This document shows, piece after piece, positions 37,481 to 48,334 of a stretch of DNA of 64,000 nucleotides. This DNA is from Lates calcarifer (taxonomy: Eukaryota > Chordata > Actinopteri > Centropomidae): positions 7,272,601 to 7,336,600 of the forward strand of contig NC_066838.1 of the NCBI RefSeq assembly GCF_001640805.2, written 5' to 3'. The notes beneath the pieces are model-generated. The model saw nothing but the letters and a program-made list of their open reading frames with translations, was not told where the DNA came from and made no database searches. The stretch's first letter is position 1. The number at the start of each line of letters is the position of its first letter. The translations under genes and the position numbers were made by a program.

Positions 37481-39957
37481 ATATTCATTTGCTATTTCTC
37501 TGCACTTCGGTCTTTTAGACTCCACATGGTCGACTCAGAGTGTGAGCGCACTTGGTGTGCCTCATTAGATAAAAGGGAAAAAGAAATTCCAAAGACTGGA
37601 GAGATCACACTAGAAAAGAACATAGGTATCCATGTGGAGATTATAGAGAAGGGAGAATGAGGAACCATAGTTTTTGAATGCTAACAAAATGCCAAGGAGC
37701 TGTAGGGCTACAGCTAATGGATGGATGGGAAGAAGTTAACAAAGCTTAAAAGGATTCAGATTGTGTAACAAGACCTTTAGTAGATAGTAGATACTCATTT
37801 AACTTAGTAAGCACCAAGAATACGTTTCACTTTTTCAGAAAGATCAATGAGAGAAACCCTAAATGAGAGATTGCATTGAGACACAAAAGCGAGCTGAACA
37901 GCAGCTTCTGTAACTAGGAAGTCTCTGTGGAATAAAACATTTAGAATTCAGCTTAAAGAAAAGGTGTGAATGGCAACATTAAAAAAAAAAAAAAAAATGA
38001 AACATCCATATAATCCATAACTGCCACAATAAAATCAGACCACGCTTTATTTTATACTAACAATGCTGCTACTAGTCTTAACAGATTAACAAAATGAATG
38101 ACAGCTGCAGATTAATATGGTAACCTGAGAAGATAATAAGTAAACAATAAGAATATGAGGGTATGCTAACTAATAAACTGTTAAACCTAGCTTATTGCTA
38201 TGTTTAAAAGGGACTGAGTTAGTGGCAAAGGAGTTGTTTTCTTTGGTTTAAGTGGGTGAAGAAGAGGAAGCTGATATCAGCATTTTAATTTGGAGTGAAC
38301 AGATATTTTGCCATATTAGTTCCTGTTAGCAGCTCAAAAGCCTCCTATATGTTAAAAGTAATATGTTATACTAATGGTGAAAGCAGCATTGTAGTTGGTT
38401 TATTACATAAATAACCCTAAAATGAAATGACTCAAAATACACCCACATCCAGCAGACACACTCTTGCTCTTCTCCTTGAGTTCATAATTCTTGTATGACC
38501 TATAGATGTGGACATCAAAATGCTGTCAGCAGTTACGGGCACCAAAATGCAGGAGGCCTTACGGCAGATGATATAAATACACATCTTGCCTCTCGGGTAC
38601 AGCAAAATGCTTTTATGCCGCGACAGAGCTGTATATGCACGTTCCCTTTATTGCCAGTCCAATGTGCCATACTACAGATTGTGGAGCCGGTCCACAATCT
38701 GCATGTACTGAATATGCATCAGGCAGAGGAGGGCATGTACTGCGTGGATGCAGCATCTGTGTCTTCTTTGTTTCCAATGAGTGGACCATTTTCTGATGCC
38801 CAGTGACAAGCACCACAGTTCACATCACAGGCAGGTTTCCAGCCGAGTGGCATACAATGGGAAACACACTCGTTATGTTGTCGAGGAACACAATGCTCGC
38901 CACGACATGAACAAGGAACAGAGAGGCAACGTTTTGCACTTGACCTCTGAATTGGACTTTGTTGGTGTTTGGTCCAGATTCCACTATCATTTATCCCACT
39001 GTTACTTTTGTCTGCAGCTTAAAAAAAGAAACTAAATTCAAAAAATTAAGTTATGAGGAGAATCTGTGGAGGAATAAACAGTCTCAGCATACATTATTTT
39101 ATCTCCACATGCAGTGATTACCTACAATACAGAGAGCAGATCTGCAGTGCAGTATTTGATGTTCTCTGCAAAAGAAACTTAGAAGAGAAATCTGTTAATA
39201 ACAAAGAGGTTCGACAACTCACGGAAGACCCTCATCCACTCATTGAAATTGCCTGTACGCCACAGCCTTGCCAGTTCTCTCCATTTCTGTAACCTTTTGT
39301 GGAATGCGATGAAGGATCAATGAAATTGCAACAACTACGGCAATGGCTGCAGTGCTCTCACGTATTGATCGCAGGTTGTCTGTGGCTGTAGTCAATAACC
39401 TGTAGATGTAACTGGGGACCAAGAGGCAGGACAATCAGCACAATCCCACAAGGCCTCAACAATGTGCTTTCCACACAGGCTTGCCATTAACAGATGATTG
39501 CATGGCTCGTGAAACGCTCGATAACAAATCTAAAGGCGGCTGTAATGATAAAAGTTACTTTGTTGCTTTGGTGGGATGAAGTCTCACAGTCCTGAATGCC
39601 ACAGTGCCTGTAAAAGGACATTTCGTAATCTATGAAGTTCACTGACCTACTGCATTTATTGACCTCTTTTGATGACCAGTCGGAATCACAGGCCTTTAGT
39701 TTAAGATGCAGTGTGACATTTTCACAACATGTTTGATGAGGAAGAGGAAATATATCTGCAGAGTAACTACTGGAATCATCATCATCTACTTGGTCTTTTG
39801 TTTTTCTAGTTGAGATTGATGACACCTCTCAGCACTTGTGCCAAATACATTTGAAACCATGATCTCCTATCAGGTTAGCTGCAGTCATATTTTCATTTGT
39901 CATTTTGCAGAAAGTTTTAAAGGCCTTGAAAACCTATTTTCTCAAACAGGTTTTTAC

Positions 39958-39980
39958 TGTGTGTGTGTGTGTGTGTGTGT
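39958..39980. repeat. (TG)n microsatellite
   Basis: Twenty-three bases of uninterrupted TG. Confidence 0.95.
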
Positions 39981-40232
39981 CGGAGTGCTACATGAGCACA
40001 GTTTACTGCCAAAGTCACAACAGATTTGGTTTTAACTGAGAAATTTCTGCAGTTTTCTTTTTTTCTCTTTGGTTTGAACTGGGTGGGTCTCAGTTGGAAA
40101 ATGGTGATGTTGCACACGTCGGGGCACAAATTATGATTTAGCATCATCTGAATCAAAAAGATGACAGTTGGTGGGTTAATTGTTTCATTACTGAAGTCTG
40201 ATCAAACTGCACCAACGTTTCTGTTGAAGCTG

Positions 40233-40263
40233 TTTTTTTTTATTTTGGGAAAAAAAAAAAAAA
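40233..40263. repeat. T-run followed by A-run
   Basis: T9 at 40233-40241 and A14 at 40250-40263 are separated by 8 bases and can fold back on each other. Likely a chance simple-sequence pair. Confidence 0.7.
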
Positions 40264-40899
40264 GTCAACTACTTATTGATCCAAACATTAAACTGACTGA
40301 CGAGGTGGTTTAATTTTTAAAGATGGCTGCAGGGGTTGCCTGGGTGATGCACAGGAAAAATGCAAGCCCATTACTGCAGTGAGCTGCACTCAGGCTCCAG
40401 CTGCTCCAACAAACACACATAGCTCAGCAAATGTTCGTGGGTGGGAAGCCAGTGGGGGATCATGTCCTTACCACTGTAGAGGTACAGAAGGTGGGGTGGG
40501 ATCTGAGGTGGACAGTTCTGCAGACACACTGACATATTACAAACACAATTCTGTATATCTGACCCCCTGTATCCTCCACAGGGCAATAAAAGGCACAGTG
40601 TATGCAAAGCTAGTCATAAAAAATAAGAGCAATAAGGGGGAAATGCAAAATATATTCTGTGGCTGATACAGAAATTTTAGGGTGCTACCAGACGATAAAA
40701 AAGACTGTGTCATGCTGTTGCTGTATAACCAGCAGCTAGCTACAGTCACTGATAAAAGGAGAGGAGATTGGAGAGGAGTTAGTCCAACCCAAGAGTGGTT
40801 ATAAAATTCAGTTTATTTTGTTGTTTCTGTGTTTGTTGGGTTTTTGTTCAGATGTAACCTCCTGTAGCAGCGACAGTTACTTTTTTTTTCCCTGATGAT

Positions 40900-41180
40900 T
40901 ATTTTCATGTTGGTTACACTGATAATTAGGGAGCCACAGAGCTAATTAGTGAGGAACTGGTAGACGAAGGCCGTCCCCTGGGGAAAGCAGACTTTAAAAA
41001 CCTTTAACTCACCTTTTTCTTTATTTAAATAACCCTGTCCATATTCTTAGGAAAGCCTGAGCCACTGGGGGTTAACTGTCCTAAGCCCTGTTGATTCAGG
41101 CCTGTATAGATCGTATATGATTGTCCGCACACTGAGGTTAATAAACGGATAGTCGATAGATCATCTCAGAATTGCTTTAA
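40900..41180. other. Candidate conserved noncoding block
   Basis: Contains two TAATTAG(T/G) homeodomain-type words, a TCCCCTGGGGA palindrome (40974-40984) that fits the EBF core, retained CpGs and no repeat texture. Inference only. Confidence 0.25.
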
Positions 41181-42611
41181 AGCCATTTTCTGTCCCTAAA
41201 GACTTTGTCTGAAGCCCTTAAATCTGGAAGTGGCAACTGAGGCAGTGAGCGATCATCATTCTCTGGCTGTCAACTGGTAAATCCTCTGAAAGTGGCTCGA
41301 CAGTAAAACAGAAATGACGCTGACTGCTCTGATGTGGTTAGCAGGTGTAGGCCAGAAAAGTGGTGACCTGTAATAAGACACACACAGTCGCAAACTGCAT
41401 CACTTTAAGTTAATTCATTTTTTTTTAATCAGATATACAATCTCAGAGTTGTTTATCACCACAGAAGCGACATGTTCCCTCTAATTATTATGTAGTATTG
41501 TTTGTGTGAGTCCGTGTTCAACAGTGGGTGCAATTTTTTTCTCAAGCAATTATCTCCCCAGCGTGTTTATTTATCTCACTGTTTCTCCAAGTTGAGCCTA
41601 ATAAATATGTATGATTAAAGTAACCAGGTCTTTTGTTACTTCATGTAGAACTAATTAGAATTTAATGACAGCTTTTAATGCTGCTGAATCTGGTTGGCAA
41701 CCAATTAATCACAATTTTATGAGCAATATATTGCTACGTTTATCACTTAGTTTATGATAATATGAATACATTTGTGAAGGATGCTGCTGACAGACCCTCT
41801 GCTCTGCTGATGGTCTGTGACTGAAAAACGTTTCTGTCTGGTCCTCTTCATTTCCTGTTTGGGTTGAGTCAAACTTTAGTAAACACAGCCTTGTTGTCCC
41901 TTTTTGCCATTCAAGGACATTTATTATTTATTTTAATAAACCTCTGAGGGGTCTGCTTCATTATTGCACTGATTCTCACCAATTTCAGCATGAAAAATAA
42001 GTCAGATTCTTGGCTAACTGAAACTGATTGGACCCACACTTGACATAGTAATAAAGAACTTTTAGAGATTTAAAGAATCTCCATGACTTTTTGTACAAGG
42101 GACAACTCTTCAGAGAAGAATTACAAGAGCTACTGCTACACTAGTATCTCTAGTAGCTGCATTCCATAGATTTTTCTCAGCATGTCCAGGCCACCAGGGA
42201 ATCTGTCTGTGCTCACATCATGGAAATAAAGCACAATCTTGTGTGAAATATTGGTCAGTGACCCGGTCAATATCACAGAGTGCAATGGAGATGAACTCTA
42301 TGAGTAACTGCTGAAGCAGAACTGCATATTTTCACCCAGAGATTTAATTAACCCAGTGACTGCTTTTCTTGGTGCTGGGCCATTTTATGTGTTTAAGGAT
42401 TATTTTTTAGGGATTTTTGTTTGTATTAGTCAACAGTGGGGAGTGATGGAAAATATGTGAAGGGAGGAAGCCTACATTGAAATGTATGGACTTTATAACA
42501 CTGCAAACTTGTTCCCAGGAAGTCCACCAGTGTCTAGAGTTTTCCAAACTGTCTGCAAGCATCTTTGGGTGCAGTTTACACAGGACTGCTTATTTAGATA
42601 GTCAGCAAATC

Positions 42612-42642
<31 letters not shown>

Positions 42643-45600
42643 CTGTGTCATGATTCAGTCAAATCTGAACACAAAGACATGATACACACATTTTTACATT
42701 CATTGTGACTTATGCTTTCTGAAGGTATCATTATTCTAGATATCCATCATGTATAAATCCACAGAACTTGCCTGAGAATCTTCATATGCTTACTTTTCTT
42801 CAGTATCAAAGTAATCCAGTAATAATTGTCCATGCATTCATGGGGACATTGTGTAAATATATATTATATAGATTCACACACTTTAATGTATACCAGTGCA
42901 GATAAAAAAAAAAAACATGTTTAAGTTGAGCAGATAGTCAGATTTACAGAACTGCTTCTGAACTGTTACGGATCTGGAGTTATATGAATCATGGGTACAA
43001 CAGTCTCATTTTTTTCTGAGAGGGTCCCACAGTGTCAGAAAACCTTTTTCTTAGGAGATTACCATGATTCAAGAGATAGGGATGTGAAAATTTGAAGCTC
43101 AGTCAAGTCCAGAAGTTCAGCCAAAGAGTAGGCTGAGCAATACATGTGTTAATGAACCAATGATGGCACAATTAGACAGACAGGAAGCCCTGGGTGAGGG
43201 GAAGACGGGAGGGGCAAAAAGAGAAATTGCGTTAGTTTCTCTGCACTGTTAACAATGATCAGTACTTTTCCTTTGTAAGGGTCAGCTGATTTTCACCCCA
43301 ATAGTAACTGCCATCCAGTCTTTTCTGGTTTACTTTTGTGGTTGGAGAAATACAGTGACTTAGTGAATGCAGCTGGATTTATGGACAGTTTCAACTTGTT
43401 GGCAGATATACAGCTGCAAACACTGCATGTTAGAGGAGCTTAATTCATTAATGTTGTGCTGGCATATTCACCCTGACAACTGTGCTGTAGCATTATTGGC
43501 TGAAGTGACTTAGATTACTTGCAGTATTATTATTTGGGCAGCTGGGTGTTGGTGGCTGTCCAGATCTGATCATGTGTAACAGGCACAGTGTGTGGCAGTG
43601 TTCAATCATTGATTCCACTGTGGGAAAAGTAAATGTTAATAAAAACTGGAAATCTGTGTATGAAATTACTTTCTGGGTTCCAGTCTCAATCTTGTCAGTG
43701 CATTGATCCATGCACAGCACTTTTCTGTAGGGACTGTAAACCCTGGTTTAATGAGAGTATTTGCTGCAGAGAAATTACAAGATCACGTAACATGAGACAG
43801 ATTTTTTGTTCAGTCCAGGAAAACACTGTAGTTTGAAACTAAGACAATGATACATTTAAACAATCACATACAGGAAGGAAACATATGGTACGTTGAACCA
43901 CATGAACCTGACTGCACATAATAAATTTGGTTTCTATGCTGCTCAGTCCCACTGGGAAGTCCCACTAGTGGCGGAAAAAGCTCATTGATTCAAAGTGAGG
44001 AGGCAGTGTGGGCACACAGCAGCCTGCAGGGACAATTTGGCCACAGGAGGGTTCATCAACCAACCAGTTACTGACAGCGATACAGGATTCAGCCACCTCT
44101 ACAGTCCTCAAGTGCATACAGTAGTGTATGCAACAGTACAGCCACAGAAAAATGTCAACAATTAAATGTGTAATATTTTGTTAGAGGAATATAAAATTTC
44201 CCAACACAGCGTATTATTCACAGAAACGGTTGGTGACCTGTAAAATACCTCTCACACAGAACCGTCATACATAGTCCTGAGGAATGGTTAAGTCAAGCAC
44301 CAATTTCACATATTTAATTTGAACCTCCCAGCTATCATTCACCCTATTTCACACCAATATCAGGCAATGTAAAGTAACAAGCCCACAACTCACACAGTGG
44401 GGCTGTGCATGACACCAATTACAATAAACAGAACCAATCTGAAATCCAAGATGGAGGATAATTTCTTCCCACTCACCAACCTGAGTGCACCTCCACCACT
44501 GAGAGTCACTGGTAGCTGAGAAACTTCAGTCTGAAACTTCAAGATTAATCTGATACTAAATAACTAATACTATGCAATTTAATGGAACATGCTGGACTAA
44601 TCCACAGGGTAAATTTCAACAGTATTCTGTGAGTGAAAGGATTGTGTGAAAGGAATTCTGTTATTTTTCACTTTATTCTATCTACATCACAAATACATTA
44701 AAATACATTATACAAAATATCAGACATCATCAATAAAAGCTAACACATGCAGGTCAGACTTTTTTTTTAAGTGGATCCATTAAGCTGTTCAATTGCTTTA
44801 CTAATTTTAATGTTGGCCTAAATCAAGTCATAATAAAGATTAACATAGGATCAATCGGTATAGGCAGATCGACAGGGCACAAGAAAGAATTACCCATCCC
44901 CTAGCATTTGAGTGTTTAACCTAAGTTAGTCACACAGAGTGAAGACACATGCAGTGGTATGATTTCATGAATCAGAAGTCCTTCAACAAGGCTTCATAAA
45001 GCCATAGAGACAGAACAGACTATGACTGAGTCTTGTACAAGTTTCCTCTATTCTTATTTGAACCAGGCAGATTTGGACTCTGATGACATTGTCTGTGAGC
45101 TCCTCTTGTACCATGGAAGCATCTTGTGTAAATACATTAAAGAATATAACCATGGGCATATATTTATTTTTTCAACACTGTGCAGGTCATTTTATGCTAT
45201 CACAACTTCAAGATGCACAATGTTCTTTTCATGCTGGGGGACATAACTTCCTGAGGAATGATTTACCTACAGAGACCTCTGAAGTCATTTATCAGTTAGA
45301 TGATTACAGATCCTGGTCTTCGATTTGAGTCGGCTCTGTGCTGCTGTTTACCTTTTCCCACCCTCCAGGGCACAGTGTGTGGGGAATAGCAGAATAAGAA
45401 AGATCTATTTTTCTCCATCAGATAGCACTATTTCAATTTGGGAAGCTTTGCTGCTGTTTTAGCTGTCTGACATGCTTCACTGGCTGAGGGAATGTTCTTC
45501 CAAATCTTTGTTGATGAGACTATTTTCTGTGACAGAGCAGAAACTGCCAAGTAAATCCTCTTGATAGCAAAGATTAATTACTATTGAGAGTGCTGTTAGT

Positions 45601-46055
45601 CTTTTTGCTGTCTTGATGTGCGTGCAGGGGCATTTGGTGAGAAATGATATTTTATTATGAGATTAGCAGAGATGGCGCCCTTTCAAATTAAAGACACACA
45701 CACTCTGTTTTCCTGTTCCAGTTGATTCATTAAGCCTTTGGATAGGAACAAATGTCTTACCCGAGGCTAGAACAATTTTCAACTCAATTGTCAACAATTT
45801 TCAACAACTTGCCTGTACATCTTCACTTCAATTTGTCCACTCACACCTTTCCTACATATGCAATCTTAGTGCGTCTAAAATTCACCTTGTGTTATCTGAA
45901 CACACCTTCATCCCACTTTATGATTCCTCTATTCAAGTTTAATGGCATTTTACAAAGGTGTGCAGCATCGTCCTGTAGGAGGACAGTTTGCAGAGTGTGG
46001 ACCTGCAGCAGAGATGGTTACACCTGAGTGGACTATGGTATTATTTCAGGCAGCC
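41181..46055. other. No gene seen
   Basis: Unique DNA with simple A tracts at 42612-42639 and 42904-42915. No convincing exon or RNA gene. A short Gly/Ile-type phrase near 44850 (GGATCAATCGGTATAGGC) resembles a fish repeat but is too short to call. Confidence 0.5.
42612..42639. repeat. A28 homopolymer
   Basis: Twenty-eight consecutive A residues. It could be the tail of an old retroposon, but nothing recognisable precedes it. Confidence 0.95.
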
Positions 46056-46205
46056 TGACCTAGACTTACCCTTAGACACTCAGGAGTAGACTTGGACTTG
46101 TCACCAAAGAGTTGAGACTTTGACTTGGTTTTGCCCTTTAAAAAGTGAGACCTAACCTGGACTTGTTTTCACAGACTAGTCAAGACTTGGACCTGGACTT
46201 TAATC
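46056..46205 (+). repeat. Degenerate GACTTGGACTTG-type array
   Basis: The words GACTTGGACTTG, GACTTTGACTTGG, CCTGGACTTG and GACTTGGACCTGGACTT recur over about 150 bases with drift. I recall this as a common degenerate simple repeat in fish. Confidence 0.7.
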
Positions 46206-46499
46206 AGAACTTACAAACAGCTCTGTCCCAGGAGACCAAAAACAACAACAAAACTACCTCACCTCTGTCGTAGATTTCAGTGAATGTTCTCCAGCACAGT
46301 CTAATTGTTTCCTCTGCACCTGTTTTGTTTCTTTCCTTCATTCTCTCTCTTTAACTTTGTATAATTAAAACTCTCTGCACCACTGAGGCTTCGGCTTGAA
46401 ACTAAATTTGATGTAACGTCTGCAAAATGAAACATTTGATCAGGCAAGGCAGTGAAAGCAACACAGTCCGTCTGAGGAACATATGTCAGAATCAGTTGA
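46206..46499. other. No gene seen
   Basis: Short unique stretch with no feature; the 112-codon minus-strand frame crossing it has no recognisable domain. Confidence 0.5.
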
Positions 46500-47010
46500 A
46501 ATATAATTAGAGCTGCGGCATTATGTTCGGATTGCTGACATATTCGTCCCCCCCATCTCCCCACCCACCCCACTGCATTATTCATAAATGTTATAATTCT
46601 CACCCATATGGATGCCATTCTTACTGCCAGTTTTGGCAACGTGGATTATGCCACTTTCCCATTGTGGCGGGGCTGAGATATTGCACTGATAAATTAAGTG
46701 GCTGTGTCATTTGCAGAGTATAAATGGAATGAACCCCAGAATAGAGAGGTCTTTCATCTTTTCTGATAAGACTGTCCTGATTACATCTAAATGTAGAGCA
46801 ACATTTAGAGGACTATCAATCAAGTGGAACCATGAAAAAAGGGGGTGGGGACCGAAGGAATTATGCCCCAAAATGGCCTCCCTCCCTTTAATTTCCTGTG
46901 ACAGTATGCATTAGCTCTCATCAGCACCTTACTGCCATTAGACTGGCAAATGATTATGACTACTGCCTCCACCAGCAGTAGAGAGGGAGCTAATGTAGCG
47001 TTTTCATGGT
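46500..47010. other. Candidate conserved noncoding region
   Basis: Two clean segments: 46500-46730, ending in TAAATTAAGTGGCTGTGTCA, and 46855-47010, with TATGCATTAGC, GCCATTAGAC and CAAATGATTATG. Homeodomain-type cores are dense, the text is non-repetitive and no reading frame is convincing. By texture this is the best enhancer candidate in the window, but I had no alignment. Confidence 0.35.
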
Positions 47011-48153
47011 ATTTTCGTCTCACATCCCACCCCTGTGATGCCTCCTTTGCATCTCTGCCTCTTTTAAGTGTCTTTTTAGACTTTTTCCACTCTATCAGAT
47101 TCCATTCATTTTCACTCTTCTGAGCCCCATCTGCCTCTCAGGCCCTGAGGGCAAGCCTTTAAAAAGCTGTACGTCTTTTTTGTGTTCTCCCCCTGCTAAG
47201 TACAGTAACCGGGGTCAGTCAAGCTTCAAACTAACTCAGTGTTTGAGGATCCTCAAACAAAAGAGAGGACCGCTTGTAAGTGTTGTGACGTGTTTGCTTC
47301 AGCTCTAGTCCTTTGCAGTCTTTGAGGGATGATAGATTTTCGTTTCTGTGGCAGGATGAGAAGATGGCGTGTTTGTGTGCGTCTGAGATAGAGAGAGAAA
47401 GAGAAAGACATTTCCTGTGTACCAGCAAAAGATGTGTGAGTATGCGAGGTATCTCTAAAATTGCAGGAGCTATGAATTGCATCAAAGAGTGTTTCCCATC
47501 ATTGATGATGAGGTTTGTCCCAGTTTAGATCCCCATCGGACGCCTAATTAGGGTCTGCAGCTGGTTAGCATTGTCATTTACTTTTATACTCACTGACGGG
47601 CATTCACAGAATACCATTGCATTGTAAGTCTGCCATTATGCATGTATGAGTGTTTATGCTGCAGATAAGATGTCTTTTATCATTGAATTTACAGTGTATC
47701 TCCATTTATCACCAGTGTAACTAATGCCCTCGATGATGGATTGCAGTAATACTGTGTCTATCACTAGGTCCTTAAGTCCTCTTACTGTATATTGTGTTGG
47801 TAACCCATCTCATCCATCTTTCCTCATCCCAGTGCCCTGCTGGGTGATACACTGCACATTCTCCATGACCATGGCCATACACTGTGTCATGCTTAATGGG
47901 GACTTGCTGCCAGTTTTGACAGGGGAGATGCACAGGAAAGCTTGCTTTGTTGTTTTGTGGCTGACATCAAACACTTCTTCACTTGATTTGTCTGTACCCA
48001 CAGAGAGTTTTGGTTCTTTTTAATAACAAGTCCCCCAGCCGTCTGCTTCATGGTCGACATGAAAAGACTGCATACGACAGAAAACAACATCCTCTGCACT
48101 AAGACTCCTTTAGAAAGCGCTACATCTTTACCAGTTACAGGTTTGTACCAATG
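47011..48153. other. No gene seen
   Basis: Unique DNA; a purine-rich GAGA stretch lies near 47385-47408. No convincing exon, although open frames of 99-113 codons overlap on both strands near 47.7-48.2 kb without a known domain. Confidence 0.5.
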
Positions 48154-48334
48154 ACTGTATAAAAAGATGGATGATATGACAGCTCCCCAAAACATCTCGA
48201 TTGGTCCCTGGTGGTTGGCTGCAGTACAGGTCATAAACCCCGCCCACTCAGTGTTAGCAGTATCCAGGTTATTTTAGATTCATTCTTCTAAAGTGGGAGG
48301 AAGTCGAGACGCGTTGTCCATCTTTATATGCAGT
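48154..48334. mobile_element. MITE-like repeat with inverted termini
   Basis: The left end ACTGTATAAAAAGATGGATG (48154-48173) is an imperfect inverted copy of the right end around 48314-48334 (TTGTCCATCTTTATATGCAGT). The body contains GATTGGTCCCTGGTGGTTGG and CAGGTCATAAACCCCGCCCA, phrases I remember from an abundant short fish repeat. About 181 bp, no coding capacity. No target-site duplication was established. Confidence 0.6.

Larger units (their letters stand above)
37481..40899. other. No gene seen; CpG-containing stretch 38.5-39.5 kb unexplained
   Basis: 38495-39500 has more CpG and longer open frames (up to 112 codons) than its surroundings, and a near-repeat of GGRCAYCAAAATGC at about 38510 and 38538. 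I could not match any of its translations to a gene or transposon. An A17 run lies at 37981-37997. Confidence 0.4.

Noticed and set aside
40233..40263. T9/A14 pair as a transcription terminator or retroposon tail
   Set aside because: Nothing transcribed or retroposon-like adjoins it; homopolymer pairs are common in such DNA.
44845..44875. GGATCAATCGGTATAGGCAG as a repeat copy
   Set aside because: Resembles a fish repeat with GGATCGGTATCGG words, but it is about 25 bases long and not distinguishable from chance.
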